Notes under the pieces: model-generated
Told to the model about the DNA's origin: nothing
What the model saw: the letters and a program-made list of their open reading frames with translations, nothing else
Database searches by the model: none
Assembly: GCA_002840835.1 (NCBI GenBank)
Contig: PHCQ01000018.1
Span: 1-64,000 of the forward strand
Direction: 5' to 3'
DNA from: Betaproteobacteria bacterium HGW-Betaproteobacteria-16
GTDB lineage: Bacteria > Pseudomonadota > Gammaproteobacteria > Burkholderiales > Burkholderiaceae_C
DNA length: 64,000 nucleotides
Shown: piece after piece, positions 9,887-19,270 of the stretch
Position numbering within the stretch: the first letter of the stretch is position 1
Layout: every line of letters starts with the position of its first letter
Translations under genes and position numbers: made by a program

Positions 9887-9954
9887 GAAAAGTGAGACCG
9901 GTCTGTGAATGTTCGCGCCCCACCCGCTGGGTGGCACACCCCTGGTTTTCCAAG

Positions 9955-9972
9955 GTGTCGCATTGGCGACAC
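9955..9972. promoter_or_regulatory. Perfect 7-bp inverted repeat upstream of the LivJ-like gene
   Basis: GTGTCGC-ATTG-GCGACAC lies about 70 bp upstream of the binding-protein start. It could be an operator for a dimeric repressor or an mRNA leader hairpin. No regulator can be assigned. Confidence 0.35.
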
Positions 9973-10159
9973 GGGCGCGTAGTGTAGTGCGTTGCGCACA
10001 GCGCCGGGCAGATGCAGCTATGGCTGACCCGCCAGCACTGGCCACCCTGCAATCATCCCAGACCGGCATACCCTGATCTCTCAGGGGTGTCGCGAACAGG
10101 GCAGAGACCCACATTGCAAGCCAGCGGCCCGCAGTTCACCCCGCCTCGTCAATGGTCGA

Positions 10160-11320
10160 TCACCAGTTGGATGAGCGGCTCTTCAGCTTCCATTCGTCGC
10201 CACGCAGTTGGTAGATGCCGACGGCACCAAAGGTCTGTTCGCCCTTGGCATCCCACCGCATGGTTCCGGTCACAGGCGCATAGCCTTCCAGACTGCGCAA
10301 CGACGTGAGCACTTTCTTGCGGTCCGCCGATTTGGCCGCCCGAATGGCGCCAGTGAGCACATAGGTGCTGTCGTAGCTGTAGTGGGCGCCGTAAGCGACG
10401 GGCTGCTTGAAACGTTCCTGGTAGCTGGCCACAAATTTCGGGCCAGCGCCAAATTCGGAGGCGTTCAGTACCGGCGAAGTGGCGGAGATCTGGCTGATCA
10501 GACCGGCTGCCTTGGTCATGGCCGTGGTCTTGATCGTGTCACCGCCCACCAGATGCACATCGGCGTGCCCCACCTTGACCAGGGCCTCCAGCAGCGCGAT
10601 GGCCTGGAAGTCATTGAGCATGGACACCACCACATTGGTCTTGTCGGCCTTGAGCTGTGCGGCCAGTTCGTCGAATGCCACGGTGGTGCCGTCAAAAGAC
10701 TGGCGCACGGTGACTTCCTTGTTCAGCTCTTTCAGTCGTTTGGCTGCGCCTTCAGCCAGGCCTTTGCCATAGGTGGTGCCTTCGTCGAGCACGGCGTAGC
10801 GGGTGGCGCCGGCCAGGCCGGCCGCGTAGGCCCCCATGGCCCTGGCTTGCAGGTTGTCGTTGGCGACCATGCGCAGCGTGGTGTCGAAGCCCAGTTCGGT
10901 GTAGCGGGGATTGGTGGAGATCGCGATCTGGGCCACGTTGGCGGCCGCGTAGACGGGTGCGGCTTCGATGCTCACGCCAGAGTTCAGGTTGGCGATCACG
11001 GCGACCACGCCCGCATCCACCAGTTGCTGGGCGACTGCCTTGCCGGTGGCCGGGTCGGCTTTGTCGTCCAGCGACACCACTTCGAGCGTCACGGGTTTGC
11101 CATCGACCTTGAAGCCTTGCTTGTTGAGCTCTTCCACCGCCAGCGTGACCCCGTTCAGCAGGTCCTGACCCAGCTCGCCCAGCGAACCACTCAGCGGCTG
11201 GGCGACGCCGATCTTGATGGTGTCGGGAACCTCCGAGCAACCGGCGAGCAGCCCCGTGGCGACCAAGGCAGAGGCCAGCAGGCTGTGGGAAAAGTGGCGG
11301 CGGTTCATGGCAGCTTTCAT
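10160..11320 (-). CDS. LivJ-like ABC transporter substrate-binding lipoprotein
   Basis: A 386-residue type I periplasmic binding protein. The N-terminus has a lipobox, ATGLLAGC, so Cys28 is probably lipidated. Family motifs follow: IKIGVAQPLSGSLGELGQDLLNG, TGKAVAQQLVDAGVVAVIANLNSG, RYAVLDEGTTYGKGLAEGAAKRL and YSYDSTYVLTGAIRAAKSAD. It is a paralogue of the gene downstream but diverged, so this is not a recent tandem copy. Neither gene has transporter partners nearby. The ligand is unknown; an amino acid is the family default. Confidence 0.88.
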   Translation of the reverse strand: MKAAMNRRHFSHSLLASALVATGLLAGCSEVPDTIKIGVAQPLSGSLGELGQDLLNGVTLAVEELNKQGFKVDGKPVTLEVVSLDDKADPATGKAVAQQLVDAGVVAVIANLNSGVSIEAAPVYAAANVAQIAISTNPRYTELGFDTTLRMVANDNLQARAMGAYAAGLAGATRYAVLDEGTTYGKGLAEGAAKRLKELNKEVTVRQSFDGTTVAFDELAAQLKADKTNVVVSMLNDFQAIALLEALVKVGHADVHLVGGDTIKTTAMTKAAGLISQISATSPVLNASEFGAGPKFVASYQERFKQPVAYGAHYSYDSTYVLTGAIRAAKSADRKKVLTSLRSLEGYAPVTGTMRWDAKGEQTFGAVGIYQLRGDEWKLKSRSSNW

Positions 11321-11596
11321 CGGGGTTCCTGAAATTGATGGGGATCATGAACGCCCGCCTCACCATCGGGTGGGGAGAGCGTTCGCAGGTTCAAGGCGAT
11401 GCTGAACAAGCCCACGAGTGGCGGCCACAAGAGACTGGTTCAGTCCTGCCTTAACGGCCTGCGCAGCTTAAAGGCGAGGACGGGTGCACCGCCGTGCGGT
11501 TTTTCACCGGATGGGCGTGATTAGTGCAATTAATGGTTCAGTAGCGCGACCACAGGCGACGGCGCGCTCCACCCCGCGTCGAGACAAGGAGGAGAT

Positions 11597-12685
11597 TCAG
11601 CGGCCCGACAGCTCGGCCAGGCCCCAGCGCGGCTTGACGTCAAAAGCGTAGGCTTGGTCGGCAGACTTGGTGTCGCTCAAACCCGCCTGCCACCGCATGC
11701 CGGCCGCCAGGGCAATCATGGCGCCGTTGTCGGTGCACAGGTGCAGTTCGGGATAGTGCACACGCACCCCGCGCTGACGGCAGGCGGCATCGAGTTGCTC
11801 GCGCAAACGGGTGTTGGCGCCAACCCCACCCGCCACCACCAGTCGCTTCAGGCCAGTGGCATCGATCGCCGACAGGGATTTTTTCACCAGCACATCGACG
11901 ATGGCCGCCTGTGCGCTGGCGGCCACGTCGGCACGTTGCTGGTGAGTCAAAGGGTCGGCCAGATGGGTGGTGGCGGGGCCATCGGGGTGCGCCTGCGCCA
12001 GCCGCTTTACCTGGGTAAGCACCGCAGTTTTCAGACCGGCAAACGAAAAATCGAGATCGCCACTGTGCAGCAAGGGCCGGGGAAAACGGAACACCGCATC
12101 GCCCCCTTCCTGGGCCAGCCTGGCCAGCGCCGGTCCACCGGGATAGCCCAGCCCCAGCAGCTTGGCCGACTTGTCAAAGGCTTCGCCGGCCGCGTCGTCG
12201 ATGGTCTCGCCCAGCAGCTCGTAGCGCCCCACCCCGTCCACGCGCATGAGCTGGGTGTGTCCGCCGGACACCAGCAGCGCCACAAACGGGAATTCGGGCG
12301 GGTCGGCGCTGAGAAAGGGCGACAACAGATGCCCTTCCAGGTGGTGCACCCCCAGAACAGGCTTGCCCAGCGCGAAGCCGAGCGCACAGGCCACGCCAGA
12401 GCCCACCAGCAGCGCGCCGGCCAGGCCGGGGCCACGGGTGTGGGCCACGGCGTCCACGTCCTTCAAGCTGAGGCCGGCCTGGGCGAGCACGGCGTCGGTC
12501 AGGGGCAGCACGCGCCGGATGTGGTCGCGGCTGGCCAGTTCGGGCACCACGCCGCCATAGGCCTGGTGCATCTCGATCTGGCTGTGCAGCGCATGTCCCA
12601 GCAAGCGGGGCGTGGCGGTGCCGCTGGCATCGACCAGAGCCACGCCGGTTTCATCACAGGAAGATTCGATGCCCAGAATTCGCAT
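11597..12685 (-). CDS. tsaD: tRNA N6-threonylcarbamoyladenosine transferase TsaD
   Basis: A 362-residue member of the Kae1/TsaD ASKHA family, which transfers the threonylcarbamoyl group to A37 of ANN-decoding tRNAs with TsaB/TsaE. Visible motifs: [19 protein letters not shown] at the start, metal-binding His pair in [20 protein letters not shown], and CTDNGAMIA near the C-terminus. The start is set at [10 protein letters not shown], the universal N-terminus; a much longer open frame upstream runs antisense through the next gene and is not coding. It is divergent from the NIT-ANTAR gene (96-bp gap). Confidence 0.97.
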   Translation of the reverse strand: MRILGIESSCDETGVALVDASGTATPRLLGHALHSQIEMHQAYGGVVPELASRDHIRRVLPLTDAVLAQAGLSLKDVDAVAHTRGPGLAGALLVGSGVACALGFALGKPVLGVHHLEGHLLSPFLSADPPEFPFVALLVSGGHTQLMRVDGVGRYELLGETIDDAAGEAFDKSAKLLGLGYPGGPALARLAQEGGDAVFRFPRPLLHSGDLDFSFAGLKTAVLTQVKRLAQAHPDGPATTHLADPLTHQQRADVAASAQAAIVDVLVKKSLSAIDATGLKRLVVAGGVGANTRLREQLDAACRQRGVRVHYPELHLCTDNGAMIALAAGMRWQAGLSDTKSADQAYAFDVKPRWGLAELSGR

Positions 12686-12781
12686 GGCGGGAGTGTACGG
12701 GGCGGCACAATCACGTACCGGGCGTGCGGCATGTTTGTTGCTGCAGGATTTCCATCCCACTCCCACACAACGCCTTTCCAA

Positions 12782-14053
12782 ATGAAATCGGGCCTCCACT
12801 TCCTGGTCGCAGCCAAGCGCTGCGAAATAGACGAGCTGCAGCAGCTCGCGCGCACCAGTGCGCTCGTGAACGTGACCGGGCGACTGGTGCACGGCTTGCA
12901 GCGGGAGCGGGGACTGTCCAATCTGGTGCTGGGCTCGCAGGGGTCGCGTTTCACCGAGGCCCGGGCGCAACAGATTGCCGAGTGCCAGCAGATCGAGACC
13001 GAGTTGCGCGCCTGCCTGGACTGCATGGACACCAGCGCCACGCCCACCGGCAACGGAGCGCGCCTGTACAGCCGCATCGCCTATGTGCTGCACGGACTGG
13101 ACGCCCTGCCCGGTCTGCGTCAGCGTGTCGAATCGCTGAGCTGGACTTCCCGCCAGGCCACCGACGCCTATGCGCGCCTGGTCACCGGCCTGCTGGCCGT
13201 GGTGTTCGAGGCGGCTGACAGCGCCACCGACCCGGAGGTATCGCGACTGCTGGTGGCCTTGTTCAACTTCATGCAGGGCAAGGAGTTTGCAGGGCAGGAA
13301 CGCGCCGTGGGATCTGCGCTCTTCGCCACCGGCCGCGCAGAGGCCGGCGAGCAGCAACGCCTGTTGCATCTGATTGAGTCACAGGAACGCTGCCTGCAGG
13401 TGTTTGTGGAGTTCGCCAGTGCCGAGGTGGAAACCCTGTGGAGGCAGGGCCAGGAAAGCGCCACCCTGGCCGAACTGGAGCGATTGCGCCGCATCCTGTG
13501 CACCGCCAGCCATGGCACCGCCCTCGACGCCGGCATGAGCCAGACCTGGTTCGACTGCTGCAGCCGGCGCATGGACAGCATGAAAGCGGTGGAGGAACGG
13601 GTGGCCGGCGACTTGCTGCAGGTCTGTCAGGAGAAGGTGGCCGCCGCCAACGCCGATCTCGCGGCCTACAACGCGTTGAATGCGGCGCCGCCGTCAGATA
13701 CCAATGGCATGTCGTTCTTCGAAGACGCGGCACCCACCCCCGGCAACCCCGGGCTGGGCATGGCGGCGCAGGGATTTGGTCTGCACCTGGAACGCTCCAT
13801 TCTCGAGCTGGTCCAGGAACAGGCGCACAGGCTGCAGACCATGGGCGACGAACTGGACACGGTGCGCGCCAGCTTGAACGAGCGCAAGTTGATTGAACGC
13901 GCCAAGGGCCTGCTGATGGCGCACCGGCACCTGAGCGAAGAAGAAGCCCACAAAACCATGCGCCAGATGGCCATGAACCAGAACCGCCGGCTCATCGAAG
14001 TGGCCGAAGCGGTGCTGGCAATGGCCGAGGTGCTGCCCGAACGCCGTCCCTGA
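12782..14053 (+). CDS. nasR: NasR-like nitrate/nitrite-responsive antiterminator (NIT sensor plus ANTAR)
   Basis: A 423-residue cytoplasmic protein. The N-terminal two thirds (about residues 20-290) is helical and matches a NIT nitrate/nitrite-sensing domain ([37 protein letters not shown]). The C-terminus (about 360-415) is an ANTAR RNA-binding domain: [20 protein letters not shown], then [23 protein letters not shown] plus ANTAR is the architecture of Klebsiella NasR, which binds hexaloop hairpins in the nasF leader and prevents termination when nitrate or nitrite is present. It sits directly upstream of an ABC operon whose leader carries such hairpins, so that leader is the obvious target. 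There is no obvious membrane segment. Confidence 0.92.
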   Translation: MKSGLHFLVAAKRCEIDELQQLARTSALVNVTGRLVHGLQRERGLSNLVLGSQGSRFTEARAQQIAECQQIETELRACLDCMDTSATPTGNGARLYSRIAYVLHGLDALPGLRQRVESLSWTSRQATDAYARLVTGLLAVVFEAADSATDPEVSRLLVALFNFMQGKEFAGQERAVGSALFATGRAEAGEQQRLLHLIESQERCLQVFVEFASAEVETLWRQGQESATLAELERLRRILCTASHGTALDAGMSQTWFDCCSRRMDSMKAVEERVAGDLLQVCQEKVAAANADLAAYNALNAAPPSDTNGMSFFEDAAPTPGNPGLGMAAQGFGLHLERSILELVQEQAHRLQTMGDELDTVRASLNERKLIERAKGLLMAHRHLSEEEAHKTMRQMAMNQNRRLIEVAEAVLAMAEVLPERRP

Positions 14054-14082
14054 AGCCAGGACGCAGCCGCCGATGCTGCAGT

Positions 14083-14127
14083 GCACAAATTGAGTGCCCG
14101 CACGCGCCGCGCGCACCAGACTGACGC
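14083..14127. promoter_or_regulatory. Two NtrC-like enhancer sites upstream of ABC operon 1
   Basis: Bases 14083-14097 read GCAC-N7-GTGC exactly, the core of the NtrC consensus. Bases 14113-14127 are GCACCA-N3-TGACGC, with one perfect and one weak half-site. The two are 30 bp apart, about three helical turns. The same pair at the same spacing occurs before operon 2. The sites are seen; binding by NtrC is inferred. Confidence 0.65.
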
Positions 14128-14227
14128 TGGCCACACACCCCAGCAAAGACAGCATTGCCACGCCCGGCTTCCCGTTTTTCCCTTGTAAATCAATCGGTTC
14201 ATCTGCGTTCGGGGCGCAGCGTCGTCG

Positions 14228-14244
14228 CTGGCACGCTCCCTGCT
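14228..14244 (+). promoter_or_regulatory. Sigma-54 promoter of ABC operon 1
   Basis: CTGGCACG-N4-CTGCT matches the -24/-12 consensus (YTGGCACG-N4-TTGCW) at every position of the -24 element and at GC of the -12 element, with the required 12-bp GG-to-GC distance. Predicted start is near 14255, a few bases before the first leader hairpin. Confidence 0.85.
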
Positions 14245-14259
14245 TTTAGCCAAGCAATG

Positions 14260-14319
14260 GGGTCGGAGCCAATGGCGGTTCGGACCCTGGTCTTTCCAGA
14301 CACTGGACAACGGCGTCCA
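14260..14319 (+). promoter_or_regulatory. ANTAR-type double hexaloop RNA leader, operon 1
   Basis: Hairpin P1 (14260-14287) has a 10-bp stem with one mismatch and the hexaloop AAUGGC. Hairpin P2 (14304-14319) is UGGAC/GUCCA with hexaloop AACGGC. Both loops have A at position 1 and G at position 4, the residues ANTAR proteins require. P2 shares bases with the 5' arm of the terminator that follows, so P2 and the terminator cannot form together. The protein most likely to stabilise P1-P2 is the NIT-ANTAR product encoded just upstream. Confidence 0.85.
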
Positions 14320-14362
14320 TCGCGTTCCGGCTTCGGCCGGCAATGCGATGGGCGCCGTTTTT
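14309..14362 (+). terminator. Regulated intrinsic terminator in the operon 1 leader
   Basis: A 14-bp arm beginning ACGGCGTCCATCGC (14310) pairs with GCGATGGGCGCCGT, has an inner CCGGC-TTCG-GCCGG stem, and ends in a run of five T. It lies 62 bp before the first gene of the operon, so it is an attenuator and not an end-of-operon terminator. Confidence 0.9.
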
Positions 14363-14424
14363 GTTTGGGCCGTGCATTTCTTTTTTCCCTCGTCTCCCGC
14401 TTTCACTTTTCACAGGAGTTGATC

Positions 14425-15738
14425 ATGAAGACACCATCGAATGCCATGTCCCCATCGCGCCGCGCGGTCATCCAGAAAGCATCGGCGCTGGGTGCCGCCG
14501 CCTTGGCAGGGGGCCTCTTGACGGGCCGTGCCCAGGCCCAGGCCACCGGCACGCCAGAGACGCGCGCAGCCAAGCTGGGCTTCATCGCGCTGACGGATGC
14601 CGCGCCGCTGTTCGTGGCCGATGAGAAAGGCTTCTTCAAGAAACACGGCATGACCGAGGTGGAGGTGCTCAAACAATCCTCATGGGGCACCACGCGCGAC
14701 AACCTGGTGCTGGGTTCCGGCAAGGGGGGCATCGACGGCGGCCACATCCTCACGCCCATGCCCTACCTCATCAGCACGGGCGCTGTCACAGCCAACAACA
14801 TCCCGGTGCCGATGAACATCCTGGCGCGGCTGAATCTGGGCGGTCAGTGCATTTCGGTAGGTGCTGAATACCTGGATCTCAAGGTCGGCGCCGACACCAA
14901 GGCATTCGGCAAGGCCCTGTTGGCCAAGCGCACGAAGACGGGCAAGGCGGTCAACGCTGCAATGACCTTCCCCGGCGGCACGCATGACATGTGGATCCGC
15001 TACTGGATGGCCGCGGGTGGCGTGGACCCGAACAAGGACATCACCACCATCGTGGTGCCACCGGCACAGATGGTGGCCAACATGAAGGTGGGCAGCATGG
15101 ACACCTTCTGCGTGTGCGAGCCCTGGAACCGGCAGCTCATCAACCAGAAGATCGGGTACACGGCGGTCACCACCAGCGAGCTCTGGATGAACCACCCCGA
15201 AAAGGCTTTTGCCATGCGCGCCGACTACGTGCAGGCCAACCCCATCGCCACCAAGGCGCTTCTCAAGGCCGTGATGGAAGCCCAGATGTGGTGCGAGGAC
15301 CCGGCCAACCGGGCCGAGGTGGCCGAGATCTGCTCGCGCCGCCGCTGGATCAATGCACCAGTGGCCGATGTGATCGACCGCGTCAAGGGCGACTTCGACT
15401 ACGGCACCGGCCGTGTCGAAATGAACAGCAAGTACCAGATGCGCTTCTGGAAGGACCACGCCAGCTACCCGTTCCAGAGCCACGACCTGTGGTTCCTGAC
15501 CGAGAACATCCGCTGGGGTTACCTGCCGCCGAACCTGGACACCAAAGCCCTGATCGCCAAGGTGAACCGCGAAGACCTTTGGCGCGCCGCGGCCAAGGAA
15601 CTCGGCGTGGCTGCCAAGGACATCCCCACCTCCACCTCGCGCGGTGTGGAGACCTTCTTCGACGGCAAGGTGTTCGATCCGGCCGACCCGAAGAAGTACC
15701 TGGACAGCCTGGGCATCAAGTACATCAAGAGTGCCTGA
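14425..15738 (+). CDS. nrtA: Nitrate ABC transporter substrate-binding protein, system 1 (NrtA/CmpA family)
   Basis: A 437-residue periplasmic binding protein of the NrtA/CmpA family. The N-terminus has a twin-arginine signal (SRRAVIQK followed by a hydrophobic Ala/Gly stretch and an RAQAQA cleavage region). Family hallmarks include KLGFIALTDAAPLFVADEKG, GIDGGHILTPMPYLIS, THDMWIRYWMAAGGVDP and DTFCVCEPWNRQLI. The start MKTPSNAMSP follows a GGAG ribosome site. It is the first gene after the attenuator and heads a three-gene operon with a permease and an ATPase. Nitrate as ligand follows from context; NrtA relatives can also bind bicarbonate or nitrite. Confidence 0.9.
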   Translation: MKTPSNAMSPSRRAVIQKASALGAAALAGGLLTGRAQAQATGTPETRAAKLGFIALTDAAPLFVADEKGFFKKHGMTEVEVLKQSSWGTTRDNLVLGSGKGGIDGGHILTPMPYLISTGAVTANNIPVPMNILARLNLGGQCISVGAEYLDLKVGADTKAFGKALLAKRTKTGKAVNAAMTFPGGTHDMWIRYWMAAGGVDPNKDITTIVVPPAQMVANMKVGSMDTFCVCEPWNRQLINQKIGYTAVTTSELWMNHPEKAFAMRADYVQANPIATKALLKAVMEAQMWCEDPANRAEVAEICSRRRWINAPVADVIDRVKGDFDYGTGRVEMNSKYQMRFWKDHASYPFQSHDLWFLTENIRWGYLPPNLDTKALIAKVNREDLWRAAAKELGVAAKDIPTSTSRGVETFFDGKVFDPADPKKYLDSLGIKYIKSA

Positions 15739-15799
15739 GCCATTGAGTGCCTGACCCCTCACATCCGCAGCGTCACCTTTCCGATCAGGAGCCATCTGC

Positions 15800-16663
15800 A
15801 TGAACACCACCGAAACCATCGAGCCCATCCGGCTGGCCACGCCGGCGGCGCCTTCGGCGCTGCCTGGCTGGCTGAAGTCCGCCACCCGCGTCTTCGTCAA
15901 CCATGTGCTGCCGCCCCTGGTGGTCACCGGTTTGCTCGTCCTGATCTGGGAGATGCTGGGCTCGCGGCCGGGCGCGGCACTGCCCGCACCCAGCCGTGTG
16001 ATCGAAGACACTTGGGAGCTGATCCTGCACCCGTTCTACGACAACGGTGGCAACGACGTCGGTGTGGCCTGGCAGTTGCTGGCCAGTCTCAAGCGTGTGG
16101 CCTACGGCTATTCATTGGCAGTGGTGGCGGGTGTGAGCCTGGGCGTGCTGGTGGGGCAATCCACCTGGGCGCTGCGCGGGCTGGATCCGCTGTTCCAGGT
16201 GCTGCGCACCGTGCCGCCCCTGGCCTGGTTGCCGATCTCGCTGGCCGGGTTCCAGGATGGCCAGCCCTCGGCCATCTTCGTGATCTTCATCACCTCGATC
16301 TGGCCGATCATCATCAACACGTCCATCGGCATCCGCAACATCCCGGAGGACTACCGCAACGTGGCCCGCGTGATCCGGCTCAACGGCATCGAGTACTTCG
16401 TCAAGATCATGCTGCCCGCTGCCGCGCCCTTCATCTTCTCTGGCCTGCGCATCGGCGTGGGTCTGTCGTGGCTGGCCATCATCGCGGCCGAGATGCTGAT
16501 CGGCGGCGTCGGCATCGGCTTCTTCATCTGGGACGCATGGAACTCCTCGCGCATCAGCGACATCATCCTGGCGCTTGTTTACGTCGGCCTGATCGGCTTC
16601 TTCCTCGATCGCGTGGTCGCCTGGATCGGTCGCGCCGTCACCCGAGGCACTTCTGCCAGTTAA
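15800..16663 (+). CDS. nrtB: Nitrate ABC transporter permease, system 1 (NrtB-type)
   Basis: A 287-residue inner-membrane permease of the NrtB/SsuC/TauC family. Several hydrophobic segments are visible from residue 32 (VLPPLVVTGLLVLIWEMLG), plus the EAA-like coupling loop (NVARVIRLNGIEYFVKIMLPAAAPFIFSGLRIG) that contacts the ATPase. TVPPLAWLPISLAGFQ is a family signature. It lies 61 bp after the binding protein and 10 bp before the ATPase gene, so the transporter is complete. Confidence 0.92.
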   Translation: MNTTETIEPIRLATPAAPSALPGWLKSATRVFVNHVLPPLVVTGLLVLIWEMLGSRPGAALPAPSRVIEDTWELILHPFYDNGGNDVGVAWQLLASLKRVAYGYSLAVVAGVSLGVLVGQSTWALRGLDPLFQVLRTVPPLAWLPISLAGFQDGQPSAIFVIFITSIWPIIINTSIGIRNIPEDYRNVARVIRLNGIEYFVKIMLPAAAPFIFSGLRIGVGLSWLAIIAAEMLIGGVGIGFFIWDAWNSSRISDIILALVYVGLIGFFLDRVVAWIGRAVTRGTSAS

Positions 16664-16673
16664 GGAGCACACC

Positions 16674-17525
16674 ATGAGCAGCGCCTACCTCACCCTCTCT
16701 CAGGTCGACATGACCTTCACCGGCAACAACGGTGTCATCAACCCGGTGCTCAAGGGCATCGACCTCCATGTTCAACGCGGCGAATTCATCTCCTTGATCG
16801 GCCACTCGGGCTGTGGCAAATCCACCGTGCTCAACATCGTGGCCGGCCTGCTCACAGCCACGGCGGGTGGCGTGATCGTCGACGGGCGGGAAGTCAACGC
16901 GCCCGGCCCCGACCGGGCGGTGGTGTTCCAGAACCATTCGCTGCTGCCCTGGCTCACGGTCTACCAGAACGTGGAGATCGCGGTGGCCAAGATCTTCGCC
17001 GACAGCAAGACGGCGGCCGAGCGCAAGGACTGGATCCTGCACAACCTGAACATGGTGAACATGTCGCACGCGCTGCACCGCCTGCCCTCCGAAATTTCGG
17101 GCGGCATGAAGCAGCGCGTGGGCATCGCCCGTGCGCTGGCCATGGAGCCCAAGGTACTGTTGCTGGACGAGCCCTTCGGCGCACTCGATGCGCTCACCCG
17201 CGCCCACCTGCAGGACGAGGTGATCCGCATCCAGGGCGAGCTGGGCAACACCGTCATGATGATCACGCACGACGTGGACGAAGCCGTGCTGCTGTCTGAC
17301 CGCGTGGTGATGATGACCAACGGCCCTGCCGCCACCATCGGCCAGATTCTCGACATCCCGCTGCCGCGACCCCGCGATCGCATCGCACTGGCAGAGAACC
17401 CCGCCTACAACCACTGCCGGCAGGAAATCCTGAGCTTCCTGTACGAGAAGCAGCGCAAGATCGAATCGATCGTGAGCGCTCGCCAGCCTCAGGGTGTAGC
17501 GGCTCTCCTGGCCATGAAAGCTTGA
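16674..17525 (+). CDS. nrtC: Nitrate ABC transporter ATP-binding protein, system 1 (NrtD/SsuB-type)
   Basis: A 283-residue ABC ATPase. Walker A is [10 protein letters not shown]-loop VFQNHSLLPW, signature [15 protein letters not shown], Walker [17 protein letters not shown] and the switch histidine ITHDVDEAV; all are canonical. It would form a symmetric homodimer, in contrast with the fused, asymmetric ATPase of system 2. It ends operon 1; the promoter and attenuator of operon 2 follow directly, with no end-of-operon terminator visible between the two. Confidence 0.92.
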   Translation: MSSAYLTLSQVDMTFTGNNGVINPVLKGIDLHVQRGEFISLIGHSGCGKSTVLNIVAGLLTATAGGVIVDGREVNAPGPDRAVVFQNHSLLPWLTVYQNVEIAVAKIFADSKTAAERKDWILHNLNMVNMSHALHRLPSEISGGMKQRVGIARALAMEPKVLLLDEPFGALDALTRAHLQDEVIRIQGELGNTVMMITHDVDEAVLLSDRVVMMTNGPAATIGQILDIPLPRPRDRIALAENPAYNHCRQEILSFLYEKQRKIESIVSARQPQGVAALLAMKA

Positions 17526-17578
17526 GGGCGTGTTCACGATCCAAAAGGCTGCCTGTCACGCAAACACTGTGCTGCGCC

Positions 17579-17623
17579 GCACAAATTGAGTGCCCGCCAA
17601 AAACGGGCGCACCAGTTTGACGC
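17579..17623. promoter_or_regulatory. Two NtrC-like enhancer sites upstream of ABC operon 2
   Basis: GCAC-N7-GTGC at 17579-17593 is identical in sequence to the operon 1 site. GCACCA-N3-TGACGC at 17609-17623 differs from its counterpart only in the three spacer bases. The 30-bp spacing and the roughly 100-bp distance to the sigma-54 promoter match operon 1. Confidence 0.65.
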
Positions 17624-17721
17624 CAGGCCACCCGGGCACCCTGTCCGGCCAATCGTCACCTGCACTTTGATTTTCTTTTTGAAATCAACAAGATAGCAAA
17701 GCATCCGCGGCAGCCTCAAGA

Positions 17722-17738
17722 CTGGCACGGTCCCTGCT
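17722..17738 (+). promoter_or_regulatory. Sigma-54 promoter of ABC operon 2
   Basis: CTGGCACG-N4-CTGCT, the same match as at operon 1, with GG and GC 12 bp apart. Predicted start near 17749, about five bases before the first leader hairpin. Confidence 0.85.
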
Positions 17739-17753
17739 TAATTCAAACCAACA

Positions 17754-17812
17754 GGTGCTGAGCCAATGACGGCTCGGCACCCGGTCTTTCCAGAGACAGG
17801 ACAACGGCGTCC
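17754..17812 (+). promoter_or_regulatory. ANTAR-type double hexaloop RNA leader, operon 2
   Basis: P1 (17754-17781) is an 11-bp stem with hexaloop AAUGAC. Compared with operon 1 the stem bases differ but pairing is kept, which supports selection on the RNA fold. P2 (17799-17812) is GGAC/GUCC with hexaloop AACGGC. Both loops keep A1 and G4, and P2 again overlaps the terminator 5' arm. Confidence 0.85.
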
Positions 17813-17855
17813 ATTTCCAGCTGATCCCGATCAGCCAGGAGATGGACGCCGTTTT
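17803..17855 (+). terminator. Regulated intrinsic terminator in the operon 2 leader
   Basis: AACGGCGTCCAT pairs with ATGGACGCCGTT (12 bp), continued by TCC/GGA and an inner GCTGAT/ATCAGC stem, then a short T-run. It lies 42 bp upstream of the binding-protein start and is mutually exclusive with hairpin P2. Confidence 0.88.
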
Positions 17856-17897
17856 GCTTTCCGAATCCGTTTTTTGATCATCAGCAAGGAGTTACCC

Positions 17898-19268
17898 ATG
17901 GCCTCTTCGTCGCACAAGCTCAACCGCCGCCGCTTCACCACCGGCGCCCTGGCCCTGGCTGGCACATCGGCACTGACCCTGCCGGCCCTGGCCCAGAAAG
18001 CGGCACGGCCAGAGAAGGAGTCGCTGAAGTTCGGCTTCATCAAACTGACCGATTGCGCCCCGCTCGTGGTGGCCTACGAAAAGGGCTACTTCGAAGACGA
18101 AGGCCTGAACGTGACGCTGGAAGCCCAGGCCAACTGGAAGGTGCTGCTCGACCGCGTGATCGATGGTCAACTCGATGGCGCGCACATGCTGGCCGGTCAG
18201 CCGCTGGGCGCCACGATCGGTTTCGGCACCAAGGCCGACATCGTGACCGCGTTCAGCATGGACCTCAACGGCAACGCCATCACGGTGTCCAACGCGGTCT
18301 GGGCCGAGATGAAACAGCATCTGCCCATGAAGGACGGCAAGGTGGTGCACCCGATCAAGGCCGATGCACTGAAGAAGGTCGTGGACGCCTGGAAGAAGGA
18401 AGGCAAGGCCTTCAAGATGGGCATGGTCTTTCCGGTCTCAACGCACAACTACGAACTGCGCTACTGGCTCGCCGCAGGTGGTCTGAACCCGGGCTACTAC
18501 ACCGCGAGCGACATCAGCGGCACCAGCAAGGCCGACGTGCTGCTCTCCGTCACACCTCCACCGCAGATGCCTGCCACCATGGAGTCGGGCACGATCCACG
18601 GCTATTGCGTGGGTGAGCCCTGGAACCAGCAGGCGGTGTTCAAAGGCGTGGGCGTGCCCGTGATCACCGACGACGAGATCTGGAAGAACAACCCAGAGAA
18701 GGTCTTTGGCGTGACCAGCGCCTGGGCCAAGGCCAACCCCAACACCCACATCGCCGTGGTCAAGGCGCTGATCCGCGCCGGCCAGTGGCTCGACGCCTCC
18801 ATGGCCAACCGCATCGAGGCCGTGAAGATGCTGTCCAAGTCGCAGTACGTGGGCGCTGACGAAGCCGTGATCGCCAACAGCATGACCGGCACCTTCGAAT
18901 ACGAGAAGGGCGACAAGCGACCCTCGCCAGACTTCAACGTCTTCTTCCGCAACTTCGCCACCTACCCCTTCTACAGCGACGCCATCTGGTACCTCACGCA
19001 GATGCGCCGCTGGGGCCAGATCACGGAAACCAAGCCGGACAGCTGGTACCTGGAAACGGCGAAAAAGGTCTACCTGCCCGAGGTGTACATGCAGGCCGCC
19101 AACGCGCTGATCGCCGAAGGCAAGATCAAGCCCACCGACGTGCCCAAGACCGACGGCTTCAAGGGTGTGCAGACGGGGTTCATCGACGGCGTGGCCTACG
19201 ACGGCCGCAAGCCGAACGACTACCTCACCAAGTTCAAGATCGGCCTGAAAGCCGCTGACAAGGTCTGA
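17898..19268 (+). CDS. nrtA: Nitrate ABC transporter substrate-binding protein, system 2 (NrtA/CmpA family)
   Basis: A 456-residue binding protein. It begins with a twin-arginine signal ([20 protein letters not shown], cleavage near ALAQK) and shows the family motifs [60 protein letters not shown] and [18 protein letters not shown]. The start has a good AAGGAG site. It is clearly diverged from the system 1 protein, so the two systems are not a recent duplication and may differ in affinity or ligand. The permease follows 2 bp later. Confidence 0.9.
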   Translation: MASSSHKLNRRRFTTGALALAGTSALTLPALAQKAARPEKESLKFGFIKLTDCAPLVVAYEKGYFEDEGLNVTLEAQANWKVLLDRVIDGQLDGAHMLAGQPLGATIGFGTKADIVTAFSMDLNGNAITVSNAVWAEMKQHLPMKDGKVVHPIKADALKKVVDAWKKEGKAFKMGMVFPVSTHNYELRYWLAAGGLNPGYYTASDISGTSKADVLLSVTPPPQMPATMESGTIHGYCVGEPWNQQAVFKGVGVPVITDDEIWKNNPEKVFGVTSAWAKANPNTHIAVVKALIRAGQWLDASMANRIEAVKMLSKSQYVGADEAVIANSMTGTFEYEKGDKRPSPDFNVFFRNFATYPFYSDAIWYLTQMRRWGQITETKPDSWYLETAKKVYLPEVYMQAANALIAEGKIKPTDVPKTDGFKGVQTGFIDGVAYDGRKPNDYLTKFKIGLKAADKV

Positions 19269-19270
19269 CC

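Noticed and set aside
12686-13369. N-terminal extension of tsaD
   Set aside because: It lies antisense to the NIT-ANTAR gene; the universal TsaD start [10 protein letters not shown] is at 12685.
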